64,000 nucleotides of DNA from Carpediemonas membranifera (taxonomy: Eukaryota; Fornicata). The notes beneath the pieces are model-generated. The model was not told the origin of the DNA, ran no database searches, and saw only the letters and a program-made list of their open reading frames with translations. Of the stretch, positions 1-8,751 are shown piece by piece. Each line of letters opens with the position of its first letter. Positions within the stretch are counted from its first letter, which is position 1. Position numbers and translations under genes: made by a program. The DNA lies in assembly GCA_019828565.1 (NCBI GenBank), contig JAHDYR010000005.1, positions 1,426,001 through 1,490,000 on the forward strand. The letters run 5' to 3'.

Positions 1-263
1 CGTCACACCTCAATGAACCACGCGGTCGTCCATGCTCTGATGCTCTACTGACCTAAAGCCTCTGGCAAGCCGTTCATCATTTTCTCGAGTCACCTCGGCT
101 CAAATCATTCGAGTTCCGTCAGGAGTTGCCCAAATGCGCAGAAGGGCAACAATGCCGCGTGCAGCTGATACACCCGTCTCTGAGCTGCGGGCACCATTCG
201 CCGGCAGTGCCGTGGGCGAATGACTTCATGACTGTGGAAAACACTCGCTAAAATAACTCTCGA

Positions 264-395
264 ATGGGAAACGTTACCTCTGGCTCAAAAAATACTACTG
301 GAGCACCTGTGGGCGATGAAACATTTATTGGGGAGGACGTTTCTGCCAACGAATACGCTCCCGGATGGCCCCCTATCTGGGATCAGTCCAAGTAG
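264..395 (+). CDS. short ORF, MGN-start peptide 1
   Basis: A 43-codon ORF that starts MGNVTSGS and is preceded by an in-frame TAA, so the MGN methionine is the first available. The start fits an N-myristoylation signal (Gly2, Ser6). The rest is Ser/Thr/Gly-rich, then acidic, with a GWPPIWDQSK tail. No family is recognised. A second MGN ORF of similar length and N-terminal composition lies 290 nt downstream on the same strand. With no homology or transcript evidence it could still be chance. Confidence 0.35.
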   Translation: MGNVTSGSKNTTGAPVGDETFIGEDVSANEYAPGWPPIWDQSK

Positions 396-682
396 AGCTG
401 CTAGATAAGCTATAAAGTCGCAAACGCAGTGGTTTCATTCACTTGAAGCTCATTGCCCCCAATAGCAGCATTTTCAGCCCTTTAGAGTGTCGAACGGTTC
501 ATTCATTGGTTGGCGCTCGTTTTCGTGAGCAAGAACTCGGGCGTTTCTCCAGACTAGGTGAAGAAACCGAGTCCATAGGACAGTGTTTGGACCCTCAAAG
601 GGATTGTCGTGGTTCGGGTGCCCTAGCTCGGGCCCATGAATCGCCAGATTTGACCAACGAATAGAAGGCGTCATTGAAGCAA

Positions 683-799
683 ATGGGCAATACACAACCG
701 TCATCAAATAGCACTACCACTGGAACTCCCCTCGTTATGCTAGTTCCGCATTCTTCTGACGTTGCCCCAGTCGAGGTTAATGAGGGACACCAGGTCTAG
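683..799 (+). CDS. short ORF, MGN-start peptide 2
   Basis: A 38-codon ORF starting MGNTQPSSNSTTTG, with an in-frame TAG eight codons upstream, so translation would start at MGN. The Ser/Thr-rich beginning resembles the ORF at 264-395. Gly2 with Ser7 is compatible with, but does not prove, myristoylation. No family is recognised. It is listed because two adjacent short ORFs share start and composition. Confidence 0.33.
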   Translation: MGNTQPSSNSTTTGTPLVMLVPHSSDVAPVEVNEGHQV

Positions 800-1148
800 T
801 GGTCCTGATTTCAGCCTCGAGGATGGCCATAAGAGTATAAACGAGCTAGATTGTTCTATTTATCGCTGCTTTTGCCTTTCCACGAAGGTCGATAGAAAGC
901 AATGACAAGAGCGAACAGAAGAGTCTTGCGAGCACCCATAATCCCGCCCAACAGGGTTCGATCCCAATAAGCTGAGCGGCGGGCCACGCTGATACTGGGT
1001 TGGCCGCCTCCCTCGCTTTTTGAGTTGCTCGGCCAGGAGGCCTCGAGACTATGGCAAGGTCACTGCGCTGTGAGAGACACGCCCTCTCGTGAACACCATC
1101 ACCACCAAACAACAATAAACCAGCTCATCCGCGCACTTTATGCTCAAA
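800..1148. other. intergenic, nothing convincing
   Basis: No supported gene. A minus-strand frame is open from 846 to 1115 but has no recognisable motif. GGGTTCGATCCC near 955-966 resembles a tRNA T-loop, but no stem or acceptor pairs around it. Confidence 0.4.
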
Positions 1149-1992
1149 TTACACCCGGCGGTAGACCTTGATGTAGTGGGTCCCGTCCTTCCGCAGCGCC
1201 CTCTCCGCATCCGCCGTCGCCGTCCCAATAGCGGCCACCACTGGGTCGCCCTTGAGCTCTGAGTCGGGGATCTCCTGGAACATGGGCGAGAGGGTGAACT
1301 GCGAGTCCATCCACTGCCGCAGCTCGAAGACGTCCGTGGCCGTGTATACGATCGCCCCCTTCTTCAGCGCATAGGCGTATTCTGCGAGGAGGTTAACACT
1401 AATGATGCGTCTGCGGTGGTTGCTCTTCTTAAAATGCGGGTCCGGGAATAGGAAGAGCATTGTGTCCAGCTGGCCCTTCCGGAAGTAGCAGGGGAAGTGT
1501 TTCATCGCGTTCGAGCGGATGACGGCGGCGTTATCTCCACCGCGGTCCTCTGCGCGCTGCTTCAGGATCTGCTCCTGGGCGTACTCCACGACGGCCTCGC
1601 GGATCTCGAGGCCAATGATAAGTTTGTTAGGAAAGAGCTCTGCGAGGCGCATAGTCATGCCGCCATATCCGCAGCCGACGTCAGCAACGCTAATGTGTCC
1701 GCAACGTTCGATGGCGTCGCGAGTGAAGAGGCGGGTGATGTCGAAATCAGCAGGAGACGTCGGATACGTCACCAGCATGTCTGCGAGGGGGTTAGCATGC
1801 GCTCTGCGTTAGTCATCAGGTGTGGAGCTCGTACCTGGTGCCGTGGAACTTGGGCTTGACACGTTTGCTGCCATCTTCGAGTTTCGCGAAGCCGAGCATG
1901 TTTGTTCCAATCTCCTGGAAGTGTGAAGGGTCCTCAACATTAATCTTGCCGAACTTCCGCTTCTCCGCGCCAGTATTCTCACCCGACGCCAT
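1149..1992 (-). CDS. METTL1: tRNA (guanine-N7)-methyltransferase, METTL1/Trm8 type
   Basis: Catalytic subunit of the enzyme that makes m7G46 in the variable loop of many tRNAs; the family works with a WDR4/Trm82 partner. The spliced product is 270 aa. Exon 1 (1835-1992) gives the lysine-rich N-terminus. Exon 2 (1149-1803) carries the SAM-binding motif DVGCGYGG, then GLEIR and the catalytic-region FPDPHFKKSNHRRR, all typical of the family. Removing the 31-nt intron at 1804-1834 restores the conserved RAHANPLADMLVTYP stretch, equivalent to RAHSNPLADH in other eukaryotes; without splicing the upstream frame stops. The ATG at 1992 follows a GCAGTTT motif by 24 nt. Family assignment is firm; WDR4 dependence is family knowledge. 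Confidence 0.94.
1804..1834 (-). other. spliceosomal intron, 31 nt (METTL1)
   Basis: On the coding strand it starts GTACGAG and ends GACTAACGCAG. Splicing joins ACCAG to AGCGCAT in frame and recreates the conserved RAHANP motif. The branch-point-like CTAAC touches the acceptor. Confidence 0.93.
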
Positions 1993-2016
1993 TCAAAGCC
2001 CTCCGTTGCTTACTGC

Positions 2017-2026
2017 AAAACTGCAC
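2017..2026 (-). promoter_or_regulatory. GCAGTTT motif upstream of METTL1
   Basis: GTGCAGTTTT on the coding strand, ending 24 nt before the METTL1 ATG. Similar copies precede several other genes here. A promoter role is inferred from position only. Confidence 0.4.
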
Positions 2027-2182
2027 ATCGTTTTTGAGACGATACAGGCCGAGTACCCACAGATAAGAAGCCAAGCAAGCATCGTTAAGCCAGTAATATG
2101 ACCACACTGCTCTTTCACGCCGGCCTCCTCCTCCTGCTTCCAAACAACGCCGATAGAACGAGTGACACTTTACAAAACACCG

Positions 2183-3715
2183 TCACATCTCTGCTGGATC
2201 TGCCAGGCCTGCGAGCGGGTTACCCACCATATCAGCCTCATACTCAAGTCGCCTGTCCCACGTAGTCGGCTCAACCTCCTGGACATCACCGAAGAGATCA
2301 ACACTACCACTGGCATCGCTTGGCCGGTGCGTATGTGAGCTGGCGGTGCTGGCGTCTTCGTCGACTAGGGCCTCGGCGTCTGACCCGCCTTCATCGCGGT
2401 CCTCCTCGTCCTCGTCGTCGTCGGTGTCGATCTCATCCACCGCCTGCCCCAGGCGATCTTCATCATGATCTTCTTTCTCAGAGATACGGCCCTGCCCCTC
2501 AGAGGCCATTCTAGCCTCCTCCCTAGCAATCTCCAACTCGAGCGCCATTCTCTCCAGCTCCTCCCTCAGCAACGCGTTTTCCTCGAGAACCTTTGACTGC
2601 TCGGTCCCGACGAGGGTCTGAACGTTCCTCGAGGTCCGGTCGAACATGGCGCCTGTGTCGTCAAGGTCCAGGTCAGTCTCAACATTCCAACCCTTCTCTG
2701 CGTGCATCAGAAGCTGCTCCGCGTGGCGACGGCTGCGGATTTCCCGCTCGACTGTCTCTTCGCCCTCGGCGATTTTCCGCTTGAGTAGCCTGGCCTGGGC
2801 GTCATAAACCCGGATTTCGGACACATGCTGCCTCACGATCGCAGTGATCGAGCGGGCAAGACGCTTCTCGCTATCCTTGCACCGGGTCGACAACGCGTCC
2901 ATCTCCGCTCTAATCTTAGCCACCTCAGTAAGCGCAGCTCTCGCGTCCGCAAGGTGAGTCTGCAGCATGTTAGCAGATGTGTCTCTGTCCATTGGTGTGG
3001 TCTCCTCCGCTGGCGGGTCGACCTCTGCCGCGGGACCGCTGCTGTGCCGCTCAGCGGAGAGAGTGCCACTGCCCTGTCTCATGTCTGTCGGGCGGTCGCG
3101 GGGCATGGGCTGTGGTGCGACGGGGACGGGTTGACGTCTCCGGGGCTCTTCGTCGTCTCTCCTGAGAGGACTGGCTTGCTGGCGGAGCACTGCACTGCGG
3201 GGCACCTTGATCTTCTTCTGAGGAGTCTCTGGGCGATCGGTGAGGGCTCCCCCGCCCTTACCCGTTCCCTTTCGCAAGAAGTCGGTGTGTGTCTCTCGAC
3301 TCCGAGGCGCAGGGCGAGCGCGAACCATGCGGGATGGAGTGCTTTCCCTCTGCTCCCGTCTGTGCATGGGTACATTATCCTGCTGGGGTGCTGAGCGTGG
3401 AGGTTCCTGCCCCATTTGTTGCATCGGTGAGCCCATATTCATGGGATAGAAGTTCTGCGACCACTGCTGCTGCGGGGTACCATGGTATCCATACGGCATT
3501 TGCATATAGGGCTGGCCGTTGCCATAGGACATTTGGCCGCCACCCATTTGGTAGGGCACCTGCTGCGCCTGCAGCTGCTGCTGGGGAATCGGAACTTGCA
3601 TCGGTATCCTCCTATCTCCAGCCAAATCATTGAAACTGAGCTTCATCAGCTCTTCTACATTCGTATTCGCCTGCATTTCTGAGAAGCCAGTCGGAGATGA
3701 CCGCAGTTTAACCAT
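2183..3715 (-). CDS. hypothetical coiled-coil protein
   Basis: A 510-residue uninterrupted ORF with no family I recognise. From the N-terminus: a short basic start, a Gln/Pro/Met/Tyr-rich stretch (about 40-105), an Arg/Pro/Ser-rich basic region (about 110-230), a predicted coiled coil with heptad-like Leu/Ala/Glu spacing (about 250-400), and a strongly acidic Asp/Glu tract near 420-450 before a Ser/Thr-rich tail. The order disordered-basic-coiled coil-acidic suggests a scaffold or nucleic-acid-associated protein, but that is a guess. The ATG at 3715 is the first in frame. Overlapping frames on both strands are also open, as expected in GC-rich coding DNA. Confidence 0.72.
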   Translation of the reverse strand: MVKLRSSPTGFSEMQANTNVEELMKLSFNDLAGDRRIPMQVPIPQQQLQAQQVPYQMGGGQMSYGNGQPYMQMPYGYHGTPQQQWSQNFYPMNMGSPMQQMGQEPPRSAPQQDNVPMHRREQRESTPSRMVRARPAPRSRETHTDFLRKGTGKGGGALTDRPETPQKKIKVPRSAVLRQQASPLRRDDEEPRRRQPVPVAPQPMPRDRPTDMRQGSGTLSAERHSSGPAAEVDPPAEETTPMDRDTSANMLQTHLADARAALTEVAKIRAEMDALSTRCKDSEKRLARSITAIVRQHVSEIRVYDAQARLLKRKIAEGEETVEREIRSRRHAEQLLMHAEKGWNVETDLDLDDTGAMFDRTSRNVQTLVGTEQSKVLEENALLREELERMALELEIAREEARMASEGQGRISEKEDHDEDRLGQAVDEIDTDDDEDEEDRDEGGSDAEALVDEDASTASSHTHRPSDASGSVDLFGDVQEVEPTTWDRRLEYEADMVGNPLAGLADPAEM

Positions 3716-3806
3716 AATCTCTCACGCACCTCACGCACCTCGTCAGACATATGGTATGTTGCCTACAGTGCAGAACCCAGCACGTTCCGTCACTAAATTG
3801 CGCCTT

Positions 3807-3896
3807 TCAATTCCTGGTGAAGTTGGGAGAAGCAGTTTTTTCCTGGATAAGAGCCAATCCCGGGTGGTTCTTGAGCGTGGCCGCGTTGGTGCTCAT
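3807..3896 (-). pseudogene. 3' fragment of an iron alcohol dehydrogenase
   Basis: Thirty codons starting MSTNAATLKNHPG match the last 30 codons of the complete iron alcohol dehydrogenase at 33767-34909 (MSTNAAKLKNHPG). The nucleotide match is strongest at 3860-3896; after HPG the protein diverges, but the frame stays open to a stop at the corresponding place. No catalytic or NAD-binding part is present. It is best read as the remnant of a duplicated copy. Translation as a 29-aa peptide is possible but unsupported. Confidence 0.72.
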
Positions 3897-4450
3897 ATGT
3901 TCAAACGTTGTGATAGGATAGTGAGTTTATGGGGAGAGCGCGTCGGGGATGCCCACGGCGCAGCAACAGGCGTCGTGGCTGGGCAGAGCATTCTTTAGCG
4001 AGTAATGAAGCGGCCATTTCATATCCAATAGCCACTCTAATGTTTGATATTGTTACAAATGTGTGAATGAGCTTCATAGCCGTGCGTATTAGAGCATTTG
4101 AGCTGTGTGAGATGAATTAAAGTTGGCCCTCATAGTAACTATGACTGTATACGTGCTGCAGTAACCGTAGTTCTCCGCTGTATTCATTATAATCATAGGA
4201 AGCCCAGAAACAAACTTTTGAGGGGACGAGCGCAAGAGTGACTCGAAATCGACTCCAATGATTAATTCAACGATACTCCAGACAACCGGATGACTACGAG
4301 CAGTGGGCACTACTCTCCACCCGTTGTGGAAGACTGTCTACATACTACTACTCTCCGGAGGGCGAAAATACGTCTGACCAGTTTCAATCTGTGATCATGT
4401 CCAGATTTTCCAGTGATTTTCTCCACCACAACCTTTCCATCACGCAAACA
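3897..4450. other. intergenic, nothing convincing
   Basis: AT-richer than its surroundings. Scattered short frames without recognisable motifs; no tRNA or repeat seen. The ADH fragment lies at its left edge. Confidence 0.5.
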
Positions 4451-4579
4451 ATGGGAAACAAATCCGTTTGTACTTCTGCACCAGACCCTCGTGCTTACGA
4501 TCATGATATGGATGACATTGATGTTGAAACCGACGGCAAGTTCCGTCCCATGTTCTTCATGGTCCTCCGTGAACTCTAG
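4451..4579 (+). CDS. short ORF, MGN-containing peptide 3
   Basis: A 42-codon ORF from ATG 4451 beginning MGNKSVC, then an acidic segment with DHDMDDIDVETD and a hydrophobic end. Gly2 plus Cys7 would fit dual acylation. An in-frame ATG upstream near 4397 gives a 61-residue version in which MGN is internal, so the start is uncertain. No family is recognised. Confidence 0.28.
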   Translation: MGNKSVCTSAPDPRAYDHDMDDIDVETDGKFRPMFFMVLREL

Positions 4580-4803
4580 AGGCCGACAAGTATGAGTTGC
4601 GATGCGGCAATCTGCATCAATCCATGTAAAATGGCATAGTCACGAGGTCTCTCCTGTTTTGGAAGGTGTTAAATGATGACGACGCCTGACCGCAAGTTCC
4701 AAGATCATGCCCAACTCACGCATGTCCTTATACACGAGCGTGCAGACGTTTACTAGTGAACATCGGCTCGCTCCAGCCTTCTTTCCATAGCCACCCGACC
4801 CAC

Positions 4804-5751
4804 TCATGCAGAGTCGGTCCAATAAAACCTCGTGATGGCACGCCTGTTTGGGGGGAGTACGTCTGATACTCGCCCGCATGCCTCTGTCCGGTACTGCTTA
4901 TAAATGACACTGTCAAGCCGACATTCACCCCAGACCTCTAGCAAGGTCTCGATGCAGCGTCGGCATGCCCTTGATGCCCGGACCACCTTGGATGTCTCCC
5001 TGAACGAGCTCTGGGACAGGACCATGGCGGCCTCTGCGATGTATGAGGGAGTGAACGCCAGCATTCTCGAGTGTTGCATGGCTACATCGGCGAGGAAAAA
5101 GGCAAGCATGTTGACGCTCTTGGGGTAATCCACAGCGTACATCCGCATCTTAAGGAACGGCACCACGGTGGGCACGGCTATTCTCCAGTCGAGCTTCTCC
5201 AGGACGATGGACTCTGCCCGAATGAGGCTAGGCTGTGAGAATGTGAAGTCTGACATGTACATCAGCTCGTTAATGACATCCGGAGTGTATTCGCCGTCGT
5301 GCTTGACTGCTATCAGGATGCATGCTGCTGCGAGAAGCTGCATTTGGCTGATGCGGACGCGGGTGCCCGAGAGGTAGCGGTGGAAGGTGGTGAGGGCGAG
5401 GTGCTTAACGTCGGAGTTGAGCGAGAGAGTCAGGCTGACGTCGAACATCCAGTCGGTGGTGATGTAGACGTGCTTGGGCTCGACAGTGTGGTGGAGACCG
5501 GAAGAAAGGTAGTCGGTGAAAACGAAGTCTGCGTTCTGCTCGAAAATAAGAAGCTGCTTGATCACTGAAGCGTATACATAAGTCATGTCTGATTGTTGGC
5601 TTCTTACCGCCGTTGTTGCTGGCGAAATAAGATTAGAGACCTGAAGTGTCGCAGCCGATCTTGATTCAGCGCGTGAGCGCTTCAATTCCAGTCCACTAGA
5701 ATCAACAAAGGATGAATCAAGCCTATCTCTTCTCAAAGCGTTTCTCTTCAT
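4804..5751 (-). CDS. mitotic (B-type-like) cyclin
   Basis: Regulatory partner of a cyclin-dependent kinase. The 315-aa product has an N-terminal variable region (to about residue 75) with Arg/Lys/Ser-rich sequence, then a cyclin box: ITTDWMFDVSLTL (the W-x-x-x-V helix-1 signature), the LALTTFHRYLSG helix, and MQLLAAACILIAVKHD with the conserved lysine region. A second cyclin fold follows from about residue 200. G2/M cyclins match best because of the length and ITTDWM start, but the exact CDK partner cannot be read. No clear destruction box is seen. ATG 5751 is chosen because the upstream codon is only GTG. A TTTGGCGGG element lies 33 nt upstream. Confidence 0.88.
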   Translation of the reverse strand: MKRNALRRDRLDSSFVDSSGLELKRSRAESRSAATLQVSNLISPATTAVRSQQSDMTYVYASVIKQLLIFEQNADFVFTDYLSSGLHHTVEPKHVYITTDWMFDVSLTLSLNSDVKHLALTTFHRYLSGTRVRISQMQLLAAACILIAVKHDGEYTPDVINELMYMSDFTFSQPSLIRAESIVLEKLDWRIAVPTVVPFLKMRMYAVDYPKSVNMLAFFLADVAMQHSRMLAFTPSYIAEAAMVLSQSSFRETSKVVRASRACRRCIETLLEVWGECRLDSVIYKQYRTEACGRVSDVLPPNRRAITRFYWTDSA

Positions 5752-5784
5752 CACTCTTCAACTTGCGCGCGCTGCTTCCGCCAA

Positions 5785-5793
5785 CCCGCCAAA
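5785..5793 (-). promoter_or_regulatory. E2F-like TTTGGCGGG upstream of cyclin
   Basis: TTTGGCGGG on the coding strand, 33 nt before the cyclin ATG, matches the known E2F/DP consensus class TTTSSCGS. Chance occurrence in GC-rich DNA is possible. Confidence 0.3.
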
Positions 5794-5825
5794 TTTGAAA
5801 AAGATCGAAGAAGATCGCCTTTATC

Positions 5826-8580
5826 TCACACAATCACTCCAAACTTCTGCCGCATATGCTCCTTGCACTTCTCCGGACTGTCCAACGCCGCACCTGCTGC
5901 TACCTGGTCAGCAACAGTCAAAGGTCGCGCCATTTCTCCCAAAAACTTGCTAATCATCCCGCGGCTCATATCGGTACTCACGCCGAGCGCACGGTCACCG
6001 CCACCACCCATCTGCTTCACTATCCACTTGGGCAGATGCTGCAGTGAGGCTGTGCGGCCATACCGGTTGTCGGCAAATACTACGACGCCATAGTCTTCTT
6101 TCCCACGGAGAACACGACCCACACACTGGGCAGCGGCTCGCATGGCATCGTATGTGACGTACTGGCGTTCGGGGATGTTCATGGTCTCGGGGTCTGAGAT
6201 GTACTGTAGCCGGAGCTGATATACTGGCGACAATGTAAATGGGAAGGGCACGCCGATGAGAACGACCGCCCTGCCGTGGTGTCCCTTGAAATCGATGCCC
6301 TCCGACACCTTCCCGCGAGCTACGGCGAACAGGACTGCCCCGCGGCCATTATCACATGCCGTCTGATAGTGCTCGAGCGCCTTGACAGTTTCCGCGGGAT
6401 TAGGTCTCTCAATGAACAGCAGCTTGTGCTCCTGTATGTTATGCAGCGTCTTCTGAGCATCCCACTGGTAAATGAGTTCATCCATGAATGAATACGACGG
6501 GAAGAAGACGATTACCCCGTCAGGCGTGGCCTCGCACACCTGCTGGACGAGGAACCCGTAGCCCTTGACAATGGAAGAGTCCTCCCTGCTCTTGAAGCTC
6601 GACGTCAGGGCGATCTGGTCTGCTGACCGGGATACGATGACCGGGAACAGGGTAGGTCGGACCAGGGTCAGCTCCAGGGCCTTGGTGACCACAGGGGCGT
6701 ATTCATTGACCATCCCCAGCAGCCGCTCGATCACACTAGCCTGCGGACCCTCTGCCCCGGCAAGCGGCTTAGGCGATAGGGTCCCGCTGGTGACAACAAC
6801 GTTCCTATAGTACTTCAGCAACGGCTCCATCGCTATACGAGGATCTAGACACACCAGCTGGATCACGGGAGTGGCTTTGGACAGTACGAGCTCATCACTG
6901 CAGAGGCCGACGTCCTGGGCAACGCCGTTCGGGTCAGAGGCGAGGAAGATGGGGAAACGGGTCAGCCTGCCTGCTGCTGTGTCGCGTCCCGGGTCTGCGG
7001 TCCATCCTGTTCCGTCAGACGGGACCGTGGCGCCCGTAGCAATCGTCCTCCCGATAGTCTTGTCATCATCTGCAGCGCCCACAATGCACTCGAGCTTAAA
7101 CTGCGAAGGCTGTATGACGAGTTTGAATCCGTTGCTCTGCACGCTGTGGGCCGACAACCCCATGAGGTAGCATACGTTGAGCAGAGGCATGTAAGAGCCG
7201 ATGTCGGCCTCCCCGAGCTCGAATAGGAGCATGAGGAGCCTATCGGGCAGCTTCTCCATCTCTCCGGTACGTAGGCTGACGTCGTTAATACCTATATCGG
7301 CGCGGGTCATGTTTTTGATAAATGTGTCGGGCGACTCGTACGAGGCGACGTCTGTGAGCATGCGGCGCTTGAGATACTCAATTACACGCTGGAGGTGGCG
7401 TATGAATGCCTCTGGAGCGCGTAGGTTGCCCGGTATACGGTTGGCATGCTTGTCTTTGAAGTACGATCTCAACTCATCAACGGATGGTGTCAGGAAGGGA
7501 AGGGGGCCTGATGCAGCCTCGCGGTCCGCCGTGGAGTCCGAGAACATGCGCTGCTGAGCCTCCAGGAAGCTCTCCCGGATGCTACTGAACACCGTGACCT
7601 CCTTCTCTCTGACCTTCACAGCTAGTGCATGGAGCGAATGCCTTGCCGCATCCAGCGTGAACCGAGTCAGATGAATCGATAGGGTCTGCATCGCTGACAT
7701 CTCAAGGTTGTGGGCTTCATCAAAGACGACAATTGAATCCGGTGTGAAACAGGGTCGGAGCTCGAGGGCGATGCGGGGGTCCAAAAGGTACTGGTAGGCG
7801 CACACAACGACGTCGGCCTCGGGAATAGCGTTGCGGGCAATGTAGTAGGGGCATACGCCTTTGGATTCCTTAAATTCCGCTAAATTCGAGACGAGGTGGG
7901 AGGACCAGACGGACTCCACGCCTGACTCGAACGAGTCTGGCTTGAAGTGGGGGCAGCCGCCTGCTGGCATGCCGTCCTCCATGTCACCCCGCTGTATGGC
8001 TCGGCATCTGCTGTCCACGGCGTTACCGTCGGGCAGGCAGTTCACCTCGGCATTGATGCATAAGTTCCTACGACTAGATAGCGCCATGCATTTCAGCGCC
8101 CGCGCAGTACCTGGCTTGAGGTGTGGTTTAGCAGCTATCGCCTCCTGAAGTGCCTTGGCGACGTCTGTCCTAGCGCGGTACTCCATCAGGTCCTTGAGCT
8201 CCTCGGTGAACTTCACGACTTGGGAGACGGTGCGGGTGGTGAATATGAGCTTTCCAACGGGCGGGGGCCCCTGAAGGGGGGCATTGGAGGCCTTGTCGAC
8301 GGCATGGGTGGGAACGTGAAGCTTATACGCCACGGAGAGGGCGATTAGGCATACAGTCTTTCCTGTACCTGTTGGCATCTCGAGAATAGCGTGTCCTTTC
8401 TCCTGCTGGCGCTCTGCTAAAGTCAAACTCTTGTCAGACGTGCGGCAATCGAGCGCTTGCTTCAAATAGTGCATGTAATCGAGCTGCTCGGGGTAAACCT
8501 GATCATGGGGAAAGACAACGGGTAAACCATCTATCTCTATGCTGGTGTAAGCCAAGGAAGAATGAAGGAACGAACATCAT
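5826..8580 (-). CDS. ERCC2: TFIIH DNA helicase XPD/Rad3
   Basis: 5'-3' Fe-S helicase of TFIIH for transcription initiation and nucleotide excision repair. The spliced product is 906 aa. It starts MIIEIDGLPVVFPHDQVYPEQ-like sequence, as in human and yeast XPD. Walker A MPTGTGKT is near residue 58-65 and the DEAH box VFDEAH near 276. Four cysteines at about 163, 181, 198 and 232 have XPD-like spacing for the 4Fe-4S cluster. The C-terminal half has SEGIDFKG and QCVGRVLRG motifs. The start codon is in a 5-nt first exon (8576-8580, ATGAT). A 34-nt intron (8542-8575) must be removed to obtain the conserved N-terminus; otherwise the frame opens only with TTG. Confidence 0.97.
8542..8575 (-). other. 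spliceosomal intron, 34 nt (XPD)
   Basis: Starts GTTCGTTCC and ends GGCTTACACCAG on the coding strand. Removal joins ATGAT to CATAGAGATAGATGG, giving MIIEIDG, the expected XPD start. Confidence 0.88.
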
Positions 8581-8751
8581 TGTACCGAGTGACCTGCCGA
8601 GTTGATTTTCCAAACAGCGGCGGCGTAGGGCGGCTATGGCCTACCACGGCCCATCTGACCATCGGCCTCGACAGACATCGATTTTTGAATCTGTTTGCAC
8701 CTCGACTTCTCGTCAAAGTCACGACAGAAATTCGCAAGCGCTAGTTTGGTC

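Noticed and set aside
443-707. Open frames on both strands near the first short ORFs
   Set aside because: They start at TTG or have no motif and overlap each other; composition is not protein-like.
940-975. tRNA-like T-loop GGGTTCGATCCC
   Set aside because: The flanking bases form neither a T stem nor an acceptor or anticodon stem on either strand.
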